Shown here: positions 40,778-49,306 of the stretch, one piece after another
How positions within the stretch are numbered: the stretch's first letter is position 1
Layout: the number at the start of each line of letters is the position of its first letter
Assembly: GCA_963730685.1 (NCBI GenBank)
Contig: CAVSSP010000001.1
Span: forward strand, 620,001 to 684,000
Length of the DNA stretch: 64,000 nucleotides
Reading direction: 5' to 3'
From: Bog-756 sp963730685
GTDB taxonomy: Bacteria; Actinomycetota; Acidimicrobiia; Acidimicrobiales; RAAP-2
Translations under genes and position numbers: made by a program
Notes under the pieces: generated by a model
What the model was told of the DNA's origin: nothing
Databases searched by the model: none
Seen by the model: only the letters and a program-made list of their open reading frames with translations

Positions 40778-41734
40778 GTGACCGCCCACCCTCCGGCCAT
40801 CTTCTTCCTCTCCGACTACGGGACCGAGGACGAGTTCGTGGGGGTGGTCCATGCCGTGATCCACCGTCTGGCCCCCGGGGTGGCGGTGATCGACCTCTCC
40901 CACCAGGTCGCCCCGTTCGACGTGGCGGCCGGCGCCGCCATGTTGGAGCGGAGCGTTGCCCACCTCGGACCCGGGGTGGTGCTGGCGGTCGTCGATCCCG
41001 GCGTGGGCACCCACCGGCGGGCGGTGGCGGTAGCCGTCGCCGGCCCGTCGGCCGGGGACCCGGCCGGGGAGCAGTCGGGGGGCCGGTCCTCGCCCGGATG
41101 GCTGGTCGGACCGGACAACGGGCTGCTGGTGGCCGCCGCCGCCGCCCTCGGTGGCCCGGTCCGGGTGGTCGAACTCGGCTCGGTCGGGTCCACCTTCGAC
41201 GGCCGGGACCTCTTCGGCCCTGCCGCCGCCCACCTGGCCATCGGAGGAGATCCGGCCCTGCTCGGGCCCGATGCCGACCCTGGCGCACTGAAGGAGCTGG
41301 AGCCCCGGGGCGGCCGGGCTGCGGCCGGTCGCGGTGACGTCCGGGGGGGCTCGGTGCTGGTATCCGTCGGGTGGATCGACCGCTTCGGGAACGTCCAACT
41401 GAGGCTGACCCCGGATGTCCTGGCCGTCACAGGGATCGAACCGGGGGGCTCCGCCCGGGTGACCGTCCGGGCAGACCCGGCAGACCCCGCAGACCCGTCG
41501 GTCGGCTCGGGGGGCGGCGACGATGTCGACGACCTCTCCCTACCCACCGGCCCGGTGCCGGCCCGGTGGGTGGCCGCCTTCGGCGATCTTGCCGCCGGAG
41601 AACTGGGCTTGCTGACCGATGCCGCCGGCTCCATGTCCCTGGTCATCGACCAAGGGTCGGCGGCCGACCGACTGGGCATCGCCGGACCCCGGACGAGGAT
41701 CGAGATCGCCGTCGACCGGGGCGGTGCGGCGTGA
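40778..41734 (+). CDS. SAM hydrolase (SAM-dependent chlorinase/fluorinase family)
   Basis: 318 residues of the DUF62 family: LSDYGTEDEF, VIDLSHQVAPFD, VVDPGVGTHRRA and PDNGLL are the conserved SAM- and hydroxide-binding segments. Most members hydrolyse S-adenosylmethionine to adenosine and methionine; halogenases are rare and carry different residues. Two Gly/Pro-rich insertions (about 88-107 and 228-255) are unusual. GTG start at 40778. Biological role unclear. Confidence 0.88.
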   Translation: MTAHPPAIFFLSDYGTEDEFVGVVHAVIHRLAPGVAVIDLSHQVAPFDVAAGAAMLERSVAHLGPGVVLAVVDPGVGTHRRAVAVAVAGPSAGDPAGEQSGGRSSPGWLVGPDNGLLVAAAAALGGPVRVVELGSVGSTFDGRDLFGPAAAHLAIGGDPALLGPDADPGALKELEPRGGRAAAGRGDVRGGSVLVSVGWIDRFGNVQLRLTPDVLAVTGIEPGGSARVTVRADPADPADPSVGSGGGDDVDDLSLPTGPVPARWVAAFGDLAAGELGLLTDAAGSMSLVIDQGSAADRLGIAGPRTRIEIAVDRGGAA

Positions 41735-41775
41735 GCAGGGGGACGGTGAGCCAGCCGCCTTTGCATACCGATCGT

Positions 41776-41793
41776 TTGTAATTTGCAGAACAA
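41776..41793. promoter_or_regulatory. Candidate Rex operator
   Basis: TTGTAATTTGCAGAACAA has the 18-bp size and outer half-sites TTGT/ACAA of the Rex box (TTGTGAA-N4-TTCACAA), with inner mismatches. It lies 69 bases upstream of the rex GTG, where autorepression is known in Streptomyces. Confidence 0.6.
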
Positions 41794-41862
41794 TTGCGCC
41801 GAGGTTCACGCCCAACGCCCGACGCCTCACGCCCAACGCCCCCGGGCCCTACGATCCCTGCA

Positions 41863-42612
41863 GTGTCAGGCGACCCCGGCGACTCGAACTCATCGGCACA
41901 CCGTGCGCAGCCGGCACCGGTGGCCCGACGAATCCCCGAGGCCACCGTGGCCCGCCTCCCCGTGTACCAGCGGATCCTCGAGGAGCTGCTGCGCTCCGGA
42001 ACCGGCACGGTCTCCTCCGAGGTGCTGGCCTCGGCGGCCCGTGTCAATGCCGCCAAGGTGCGCAAGGACCTCTCGCTGCTCGGTTCCTTCGGCACGCGGG
42101 GGGCCGGGTACGACGCCGCCTTCCTGATCGAGCAGATCGACCGTCGGCTCGGCCTCGACCGGATATGGCCGGTGGCGATCGCCGGCATCGGCAACCTGGG
42201 CCGGGCGCTGGCCCGCTCCCAGGGGTTCGCCGCCCGGAACTTCCGGGTGGCGGCGCTGTTCGACACCGACCGCTCCATCATCGGTGAGGAGGTGGACGGT
42301 GTCGTGGTCCTCCATCCCGACGAGCTGCCCCGGGTGGCCGCCGAGGTTCATCTGGCCATCGGCGTCATCACCACGCCGGCGTCGGTCGCCCAGCGGGTGG
42401 CCGACACCATGGTCGGGGCCGGAGTGCGCTCCATCTTGAACTTCGCACCCCAGGTCCTCGAGGTCCCCCCAGACGTACTGCTGCGTTACGTCGACCTCAG
42501 TATCGAGCTCCAGGTCATGAGCTTCTATCTGTCGCAGCTCGAGGAGAGCGCGACCACCGAGGCCATGCCGGCGATCCGGTCGGTCGGGGTCACCACCCGG
42601 CCGTCGGGCTGA
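41863..42612 (+). CDS. rex: Redox-sensing repressor Rex
   Basis: 249 residues from GTG 41863. N-terminal winged helix (about 25-85): VARLPVYQRILEEL, SSEVLASAARVNAAKVRKDLS, then GTRGAGYD. The C-terminal Rossmann domain (AGIGNLGRALA, about 107) binds NADH/NAD+, and the C-terminal helix (SIELQVMSFYLSQLEE) mediates dimer swap. Rex senses the NADH/NAD+ ratio and represses respiration genes. In Streptomyces it controls rex-hemACD and nuo; both clusters are in this window, and the hem genes directly follow. Confidence 0.94.
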   Translation: MSGDPGDSNSSAHRAQPAPVARRIPEATVARLPVYQRILEELLRSGTGTVSSEVLASAARVNAAKVRKDLSLLGSFGTRGAGYDAAFLIEQIDRRLGLDRIWPVAIAGIGNLGRALARSQGFAARNFRVAALFDTDRSIIGEEVDGVVVLHPDELPRVAAEVHLAIGVITTPASVAQRVADTMVGAGVRSILNFAPQVLEVPPDVLLRYVDLSIELQVMSFYLSQLEESATTEAMPAIRSVGVTTRPSG

Positions 42613-42823
42613 CCGCCACTTCCCCCGGGTGGGCAAGGCGCCGGCCCGGAGTGGCGCCGGAGGCGCCGGCCCGCGATGCTGGGAGCACTGGGGAAACCGT
42701 CGGAGTGCCCCCGGGAGCGCCCTACGATTGGGGGCGTGGGCGTGTCCGGCACCGTGATCCCCGATCGAGATGTGAGCGAGTGAACCACGAAGCGAGTCAT
42801 CAGGGAGCTGCGGAGGTTCCGAC

Positions 42824-44107
42824 GTGTCGGTGATCGTCGTCGGTCTCGAACAGCGCCAGTCACCGCTCGACCTGCTGGAACGGGTTGCGGTCACCGAGGC
42901 CGAGCTGCCCAAGGCACTGGGCCGCCTGCGGGACCGCTCCAACCTGTCCGAGGTGGTCATCTTGTCCACGTGCCTGCGGACCGAGGTCTATGCCGTGGTC
43001 GAGCGCTTCCACGATGGCGTGGACGACCTCCAGGAGTTCCTGGCCGCGACCAGTGGCAGCCCGATCGAGTCGCTGGCCGACCACTTCACGGTGCGGTTCG
43101 ACGATGACGTCACCAACCACCTGTTCACGGTGGCGGCGGGACTGGATTCGGCCGTCCTCGGGGAGTCCGAGGTCCTGGGCCAGGTCCGGCGGGCCTGGGA
43201 GAAGGCGCAACAGGAGCGGGTGTCCGGGCCGGTGCTCGGCGCCCTGTTCCGTCACGCCGTCGAGACGGGCAAGCGGGTGCGGTCGGAGACGGCCATCGCC
43301 CGGGGGATCACCTCGCTCTCCCACGGGGCAGTGGCCCTGGCCGCCGGACGACGACACGACGGGTTGTCCGGTGCCCGCGTCCTGGTGGTCGGCGCCGGTG
43401 AGATGGGGGAGGGGGTCGTCCAGGCACTGGACGGTTCCGGCGTGGCCGACCTGGTGGTGGCCAATCGGACCCCCGACCGCACCGAAGGGGTGATCAAAGG
43501 GCTGGCAGTCGCCCATGCCGCCGGCGTCCGTGCCGAGGGGCTCGACGATCTGGGGGCGCTCCTGGCCGCCGCCGACGTGGTGTTCACATCGGTGGGGACC
43601 ACCCACCCGCTCATCGACCGCGCCATGGTCGAGTCCGCCGCCACCGGGCGCACCGACGGCTCGGCGCTGCTGATCGTCGATCTGGGTGTGCCCCGGAACG
43701 TCGAGCCGTCTGCGGCCGGCCTCGACGGAGTGGTCCTCCTCGACATGGAGGTGCTGCAGTCGGCGGTGGCCGAGGCCCTTTCCGGTCGCCAGGAGGAGGT
43801 GGCCGGCGCCACCAGGATCGTCACCGACGAGGTGGAGCGGTACCGGGTCGCATCGAGGGCCCGTGATGCTGCACCCATGGTGTCCGCACTCAGGGCACGG
43901 GTGGAGGAGGCGAGGCAGGTGGAGTTCGACCGCCAACGGTCGAAGCACTCGGAGCTGACCGACGAGGAGTGGGGGCAGGTCGACGCCGTGACCCGGGCCA
44001 TGGTGGCGAAACTGCTGCACCAGCCGACGGTGGCCCTGAAGGATGCCGCCGGCACCCCGCGGGGCGAGCGCCTGGTCGAGGCACTCCGAACCCTCTTCGA
44101 TCTCTAG
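42824..44107 (+). CDS. hemA: Glutamyl-tRNA reductase
   Basis: 427 residues, GTG start. It reduces glutamyl-tRNA(Glu) to glutamate-1-semialdehyde, the first step of C5 tetrapyrrole synthesis. The catalytic Cys is in LSTCLRTEVYA (usual STCNRTE). It also shows HLFTVAAGLDSAVLGESEVLGQVRRAW, the NADPH domain GAGEMG (about residue 185), and a C-terminal dimerisation helix. First hem gene, 211 bases after rex; co-regulation with rex is likely. Confidence 0.96.
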   Translation: MSVIVVGLEQRQSPLDLLERVAVTEAELPKALGRLRDRSNLSEVVILSTCLRTEVYAVVERFHDGVDDLQEFLAATSGSPIESLADHFTVRFDDDVTNHLFTVAAGLDSAVLGESEVLGQVRRAWEKAQQERVSGPVLGALFRHAVETGKRVRSETAIARGITSLSHGAVALAAGRRHDGLSGARVLVVGAGEMGEGVVQALDGSGVADLVVANRTPDRTEGVIKGLAVAHAAGVRAEGLDDLGALLAAADVVFTSVGTTHPLIDRAMVESAATGRTDGSALLIVDLGVPRNVEPSAAGLDGVVLLDMEVLQSAVAEALSGRQEEVAGATRIVTDEVERYRVASRARDAAPMVSALRARVEEARQVEFDRQRSKHSELTDEEWGQVDAVTRAMVAKLLHQPTVALKDAAGTPRGERLVEALRTLFDL

Positions 44108-44131
44108 CCGGGTGACCGGGCGACCTGTGTC

Positions 44132-45112
44132 GTGACCGAACAACCGGTGCTCCGGTTGGCCACCCGGGGGTCTCCGTTGGCGCTGTGGCAGGCCGACCGG
44201 GTGGCCGCCCTGCTGGGTCGGCGCGGGTACTCCACCGAACTGGTCGTCGTGGAGACCGACGGTGACCGCCGCATCGATGTCGCCCTCGACCAGCTCGGTG
44301 GGCAGGGCGTCTTCGTCAAAGAGGTGCAGGCGGCGGTGGTGCGGGGGGACGCCGACGCCGCCGTCCACTCGGCGAAGGACCTGCCGGCCGCTCCGGCCCT
44401 GGCTGCGCCGGGGTTGGTGCTGGCGGCATTCCCCGAGCGGGTCGACACCCGTGATCTGCTGGTCGGGGCGCAACTCGACCATCTGGCCACGGGAGCCACC
44501 GTGGCCACCGGCTCGGCCCGACGCCGCGCCCAGCTGGCCAACTTCCGTCCCGACCTGACCTTCGTGGGGCTCCGGGGGAACCTGGCCACCCGGCTGGCTG
44601 TGGCCGGCAGGGGCGAAGTGGCGGCGGTGGTGGTGGCCAAGGCGGCGGTGGACCGCCTGGAGTGGTCGCCCCCCGAGGGCATCGAGACCGAGGTGCTCGC
44701 ACCGGAGGTGATGCTGCCCCAGGTGGGGCAGGGGGCGTTGGCCGTGGAGTGCCGGGCCGACGATCCGGTCGCCCGGGCCGCGCTGGCGGCAATCGACGAC
44801 CCCACGGTGGGACCGCTGGTCACGGCCGAGCGGGCCTTCCTGGCCGAGCTGGGTGGCGGCTGCACCCTGCCGGTGGGCGCCAATGCGAGGTGGGAGGGGA
44901 TAGGCCCGGACTCCGCCGTGCCGGCGACGCCGGGCCGGATCGTCCTGGCCGCCATGCTGGCCGGCGCCGACGGCATGGTGGTGCTCCGGCACGAGCGCTC
45001 CGGCAGCGACCCGCACGACCTCGGTCGGTCCGCCGCCCGGTATCTGCTCGACGACGCCGGTGGCGCCGACCTCGGGGAGTGGGGGCCGCTCCCGTCCGGT
45101 GCGGACCGGTGA
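44132..45112 (+). CDS. hemC: Hydroxymethylbilane synthase
   Basis: 326 residues, GTG start. It joins four porphobilinogen units into hydroxymethylbilane. Visible features: LRLATRGSPLALWQA, GVFVKEVQAAVV, AVHSAKDLP (substrate Arg/Lys/Asp region) and the dipyrromethane-cofactor Cys in LGGGCTLPVGA (about residue 246). Its stop overlaps the cobA start (GTGA). Some 24 bases after hemA. Confidence 0.96.
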   Translation: MTEQPVLRLATRGSPLALWQADRVAALLGRRGYSTELVVVETDGDRRIDVALDQLGGQGVFVKEVQAAVVRGDADAAVHSAKDLPAAPALAAPGLVLAAFPERVDTRDLLVGAQLDHLATGATVATGSARRRAQLANFRPDLTFVGLRGNLATRLAVAGRGEVAAVVVAKAAVDRLEWSPPEGIETEVLAPEVMLPQVGQGALAVECRADDPVARAALAAIDDPTVGPLVTAERAFLAELGGGCTLPVGANARWEGIGPDSAVPATPGRIVLAAMLAGADGMVVLRHERSGSDPHDLGRSAARYLLDDAGGADLGEWGPLPSGADR

Positions 45113-45834
45113 CCGTCTCGCTGGTCGGCGCGGGCCCCGGTGACCCCGGCCTGCTCACCCGGAGGGGGGCCGAGCTGATCGGCCGGGCCGACGTGGTGGT
45201 CTACGACCGGCTCATCGCCCACGAACTGCTCGACCTGGCCCCTGAGGGCGCCGAGCTGATCGACGTGGGCAAGGTGCCAGGCAGCTCGGACCGTCAGTCC
45301 GACATCAACCGGCTGCTCATCGACCACGGACGGGCGGGCCGCAGTGTGGTCCGCCTGAAGGGCGGCGACCCGTTCGTCTTCGGCCGGGGCGGCGAGGAGG
45401 CCGAAGCCCTGCGTCAGGCCGATGTGGCCTACGAGGTGGTGCCCGGGGTGAGCTCGGCGTTCGCGGCGCCGGCCGCCGCCGGTATCCCGGTGACCCACCG
45501 CGGCTTGGCCACGGCGGTGAGCGTGGTCACCGCCCGGACCGGCGAGACGTCGACCTCCGAGGGCGTCGACTGGGGTGCACTGGGTCGGGTGGGGGGCACC
45601 CTGGTCATCCTCATGGGCATGTCCGAGCGGGCCAGCATCGTGCGGGGCCTCCTCGACGGCGGGCGATCGCCCGACACACCGGTGGCCGTGGTGCACTGGG
45701 GGACGACGGATCGCCAACAGGTGGTGCGGGCCACGCTGGCCGAGCTGGCCACCATCGAGCTCCCGGCACCGTCGGCCATCGTGGTGGGCGAGGTGGCCGC
45801 CCTCGACCTCGGCCCGCCACCGGGCGCAGGGTGA
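45109..45834 (+). CDS. cobA: Uroporphyrinogen-III C-methyltransferase
   Basis: 241 residues, a stand-alone SUMT without CysG domains. SAM-dependent; it makes precorrin-2 from uroporphyrinogen III for sirohaem and cobalamin. Motifs: VGAGPGDPGLLT, VVYDRLI, RLKGGDPFVFGRGGEEAE, VPGVSSAFAAPAAAGIPVTHRG. GTG start coupled to hemC. In several actinobacteria the equivalent is fused to hemD; here they are separate, 30 bases apart. Confidence 0.93.
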   Translation: MTVSLVGAGPGDPGLLTRRGAELIGRADVVVYDRLIAHELLDLAPEGAELIDVGKVPGSSDRQSDINRLLIDHGRAGRSVVRLKGGDPFVFGRGGEEAEALRQADVAYEVVPGVSSAFAAPAAAGIPVTHRGLATAVSVVTARTGETSTSEGVDWGALGRVGGTLVILMGMSERASIVRGLLDGGRSPDTPVAVVHWGTTDRQQVVRATLAELATIELPAPSAIVVGEVAALDLGPPPGAG

Positions 45835-45864
45835 AGCCGACGTGAGCCACGGCGGGAGCCCGGC

Positions 45865-46704
45865 GTGAGCGAGGCGGTGCTGGCCGGATGCCGCGTGGCG
45901 GTCACCCGCACGCGTGTGCAGGCCTCCGGGCTGGTCGACCGGCTGGTCGGCCTCGGCGCCGACGTGGTGGAGCTCCCCGTCATCGCCATCGACGGTCCCC
46001 GTGACGGCGGGGCCGGGCTGACCCGGGCGGCGCAGCGGCTGGCCGGGGGCTCGTACGAGTGGGTGGTCGTGACCTCGTCCAACGCCGTCGAGCGGCTGGT
46101 GGCCGCCCTCGACGACCACCCGGTCCCCCCGTCGGTGCGATGGGCGGCGGTGGGGTCGGGTACATCGTCGGCGCTGGCCCGGGCGGGATTCACCGCCGCC
46201 CTGGTTCCGACCGTGGCGATCTCCGGGGAGCTCGCCGCCACGTTCCCCGAGCCCGAACCCGGGCCAGGGCCTGGGCTCACCGACCCGGGCCCGTCGGGTG
46301 GCGGCGCCGTGCTGTTCCCGAGGGCCGAGACGGTGCGGGGCGCGCTGGCCGAGGGACTCAGGGCCAAGGGATGGGTCGTCGACGACGTGATCGCCTACCG
46401 GACGGTGGCCGGTGAACCCGGACCCGAGGCCGTCGAGGCGGCGCAGGGCTGCGACGCCATCGCCTTCACGTCGTCGTCGACGGTCACCCGCACCCTCGAC
46501 CTCATGGAGGCCGACCGGGTCCCGCCGACCGTCGTGACCATCGGCCCGGTGACCTCGGAGACGGCCCGGAGGGCCGGCCTGACGGTGGCGGCCGAGGCCG
46601 ACCCCCACACGTTGGACGGGCTGGTGGCGGCGCTGATCAGGGCATGCGCCGAGGAGCCTGGCCGGGCGTCTCAGCGCCAACAGCAGCGCCAACAGCAACA
46701 GTGA
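45865..46704 (+). CDS. hemD: Uroporphyrinogen-III synthase
   Basis: 279 residues. It closes hydroxymethylbilane to uroporphyrinogen III. The two-domain fold is recognisable: AVTRTRVQASGLVDRLVGLGADV at the N-terminus, VVVTSSNAVERLV, and FTSSSTVTRTLDLM. The linker between domains is extended and Gly/Pro-rich. The C-terminus ends in an unusual Gln-rich tail (RQQQRQQQQ) encoded by CAA/CAG repeats over 46675-46701. Its stop overlaps the next GTG. Confidence 0.9.
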   Translation: MSEAVLAGCRVAVTRTRVQASGLVDRLVGLGADVVELPVIAIDGPRDGGAGLTRAAQRLAGGSYEWVVVTSSNAVERLVAALDDHPVPPSVRWAAVGSGTSSALARAGFTAALVPTVAISGELAATFPEPEPGPGPGLTDPGPSGGGAVLFPRAETVRGALAEGLRAKGWVVDDVIAYRTVAGEPGPEAVEAAQGCDAIAFTSSSTVTRTLDLMEADRVPPTVVTIGPVTSETARRAGLTVAAEADPHTLDGLVAALIRACAEEPGRASQRQQQRQQQQ

Positions 46705-48257
46705 CACCGGACTCGGGGTCGGGGCGTCGCCGTTCCCACGGCTGGGCCGCCCTCGGGGACAACGGGCTGCGGGCCTTCTGGGTCACTGCGGTGTGCGTCC
46801 TCGGCCTGCAGCTCGTGGGCCTGGTGGTGTACAGCACCTATCTGTTCCACCGGTTCGACCTGACCGATGACTTCGCCACCTACTCCCAGGCGTGGTGGCT
46901 GATCGGCCACGGCCACGTCGACCCGGTGAACACGGTGCAGGTGCCGAGCCTGCCGTTCTGGCAGAGCCACTTCGAGCTGGCCATGTGGCCGATCGCGCTG
47001 GTCGGACGGGTATGGCCCCACGCCGTCCAGCTGCTGTGGCTCCAGGACGTGGCGCTGGTGGCGACGGAGTGGATCGCACTGGTGTGGGTGGCCTCCGTGT
47101 GCGTCGACGGGGTGAGCCGGAGGCGGGCCGCAGTGGCCATCGCCACCTTGGTGTTCGTGGTCGCCAACCCTTGGTGGGCGCTCACCGCATCGTTCGATGT
47201 CCACTTCGAGACCCTGGGCCTCCCCTTCGTCGTGTGGTCGGCCTACTCGCTGTGGCGGGGACGGTCGCGGACCGCGGTGGTCGTGGCGGTGGTCGGGCTC
47301 CTCTTCGGCGACGTCACCGCCGTGGCCCTGGTGTGTGTCGGGGTCGCCGGGGTGATCTCCCCCAAGGTGCGCCGGACCAGTGGTTGGGGGCCCGCCCTCG
47401 TCGTCCTGGCCGTGTCCCTCGGGTGGGTGGTGCTGATCACCGTCCTCGGTGCCAACAAGAGCAGCGGGGTGGTGACCAACTACGGGTACCTGGTCGGTGC
47501 GTCCCCCTCCGCCACCAGTGGATGGGTGGTCGGGCACCTGGTGCTCCACCCGGGGCACGCCCTGCATGTGCTGGCCCACCGCCTGCCCGGCATCGGGCGG
47601 GTCGTCGCCTCGGCCGGCCTCTTGGGAGTGGCCACGCCCTGGGGGCTGGCGGTGTCGATCGGGACCCTCGTCCCGGCCTCGCTCAACGCCAACCGCGCCT
47701 TCCTCACCCCGACCATCGCCTTCCAGACCCTCGCCGTCATCCCCTTCGTCGTGGTGGGGACGGTCATGGTGCTGGTCCGAATCGGAAGGCGACCGGCGGC
47801 GACCGGCCCGTCGCCCGGACGGCTGGCTGCCGCGCTGGTCCTGGCGGCCGGGGTGGTGGCCCTGGCGCTGATCCAGAACCTCCCGCTCTACAACACGCTC
47901 CGGGCCGACTGGTGGCGGGTGGACGGCCCGGCCGCCGCCACCCTGACCTCGGCCCTGCCGCTGATCCCGGCCGATGCGGAGGTCATCGCCTCCCAGGGGG
48001 TCGTCGGCCGCTTCGCCGGCCGGACCCACGTCTACCCGCTGCTGGCTGCGCCCCAGCAGTTCCCCGTCGACGCACCCCAGGTGGTCTTCGTGGTCGCACC
48101 CGCCCAGGGCATCGAGCCCATCCCGCCCCAACTGTCCGCCGCCGACCTCCGATCGTTGACCATGAGACTGCATGCCACCGTGTTGGTGTCCGGGCACGGC
48201 GTGGCGGTGCTGTCGTGGAAGCCGCCGCCCGGGACCACCGCCGTCGTCCTGCCGTAG
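46701..48257 (+). CDS. DUF2079 polytopic membrane protein
   Basis: 518 residues from GTG 46701, which overlaps the hemD stop (GTGA); an upstream ATG at 46644 would lie within hemD. Around ten membrane helices: about 26-48, 100-125, 140-165, 180-205, 210-235, 255-275, 310-330, 345-370 and others. It has the DUF2079 signature YSTYLFHRFDLTDDFATYSQAWWLIGHG and FDVHFETLG. Family members are putative glycosyltransferase-like membrane proteins of unknown role. Its place between hemD and hemB is unusual. Confidence 0.85.
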   Translation: MTPDSGSGRRRSHGWAALGDNGLRAFWVTAVCVLGLQLVGLVVYSTYLFHRFDLTDDFATYSQAWWLIGHGHVDPVNTVQVPSLPFWQSHFELAMWPIALVGRVWPHAVQLLWLQDVALVATEWIALVWVASVCVDGVSRRRAAVAIATLVFVVANPWWALTASFDVHFETLGLPFVVWSAYSLWRGRSRTAVVVAVVGLLFGDVTAVALVCVGVAGVISPKVRRTSGWGPALVVLAVSLGWVVLITVLGANKSSGVVTNYGYLVGASPSATSGWVVGHLVLHPGHALHVLAHRLPGIGRVVASAGLLGVATPWGLAVSIGTLVPASLNANRAFLTPTIAFQTLAVIPFVVVGTVMVLVRIGRRPAATGPSPGRLAAALVLAAGVVALALIQNLPLYNTLRADWWRVDGPAAATLTSALPLIPADAEVIASQGVVGRFAGRTHVYPLLAAPQQFPVDAPQVVFVVAPAQGIEPIPPQLSAADLRSLTMRLHATVLVSGHGVAVLSWKPPPGTTAVVLP

Positions 48258-48268
48258 TCTGGTCGGCA

Positions 48269-49306
48269 GTGCCCGACGACGCCCCCACCCGACGAGGCCC
48301 GGTCAGCTCCCGAGCCGGGTTCCCCTCGACCCGACTGCGCCGGTTGCGGCGGAGCCCAGCCCTCCGACGCCTGGTGGCGGAGACCACCCTCACCGTCGAC
48401 GACCTGGTCGCCCCGCTGTTCGTGGCCGACGGCATCGACGAGCCCCGACCGATCGCCGCGCTGCCGGGCGTGGTCCAGCACACGGTGGACTCGGTGGCCG
48501 CCGAGGTGAAGCATCTGAGCACCCTGGGCGTCCCCGGCGTGATCCTCTTCGGTGTGCCACGGGCCGAGGACAAGGACGCCCTCGGCACTGGTGCCGCTCA
48601 TCCGGACGGCATCACCCAGCGGGCGCTGGCCTCGGTCCGCGACGCCGTCGGGGACTCGGTCGTGGTGATGGCCGACTGTTGTCTCGACGAGTTCACCGAC
48701 CACGGTCACTGCGGTGTGGTCGATCCTGTCACCGGGCGGGTGGACAACGACGCCACGCTTCCCCTCTACGCCGAGCTGGCGCTGGCCCAGGCCGGGGCCG
48801 GGGCCGGGGTCGTCGCACCCAGCGGCATGATGGACGGGCAGGTGGGTGCCATCCGGGCCGCCCTGGAGGAGGCCGGCTTCCACGACACCGCCATCCTGGC
48901 CTACGCCGCCAAGTACGCGTCGGCCCTCTACGGGCCGTTCCGTGAGGCCGCCGCCGTCACCATCGCCGACGGCGGGGACCGCAAGGGGTACCAGCAGGAC
49001 CCCGGTAACCGGCGGGAGGCACTGGCCGAGGTGGCGCTGGACATCGCCGAGGGTGCCGACATGGTGATGGTCAAGCCCGCCCTCACCTCCCTCGACGTCA
49101 TCGCCGACGTTCGTGCGGCGTTCGACGTCCCCGTGGCCGCCTATCACGTGAGTGGGGAGTACGCCATGGTGATGGCGGCCGCGGCGAACGGGTGGATCGA
49201 CGGGACCGCCGTGGCCCTCGAGCAGTTGACGGCGGCCAAGCGGGCAGGGGCCGACTTCGTCCTGACCTACTTCGCCGGCGCGCTGGCCGAGCTGCTCGGT
49301 GGGTGA
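48269..49306 (+). CDS. hemB: Delta-aminolevulinic acid dehydratase (porphobilinogen synthase)
   Basis: 345 residues, GTG start 11 bases after the DUF2079 stop. It condenses two 5-aminolevulinates to porphobilinogen. Motifs: STRLRRLRRSPALRRLV at the N-terminus, MADCCLDEFTDHGHCGV (metal-site Cys region: DxCxCxxTxHGHC variant), the Schiff-base Lys residues in AYAAKYASALYGPF and MVMVKPAL. Overlaps hemL by eight bases. Confidence 0.96.
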   Translation: MPDDAPTRRGPVSSRAGFPSTRLRRLRRSPALRRLVAETTLTVDDLVAPLFVADGIDEPRPIAALPGVVQHTVDSVAAEVKHLSTLGVPGVILFGVPRAEDKDALGTGAAHPDGITQRALASVRDAVGDSVVVMADCCLDEFTDHGHCGVVDPVTGRVDNDATLPLYAELALAQAGAGAGVVAPSGMMDGQVGAIRAALEEAGFHDTAILAYAAKYASALYGPFREAAAVTIADGGDRKGYQQDPGNRREALAEVALDIAEGADMVMVKPALTSLDVIADVRAAFDVPVAAYHVSGEYAMVMAAAANGWIDGTAVALEQLTAAKRAGADFVLTYFAGALAELLGG

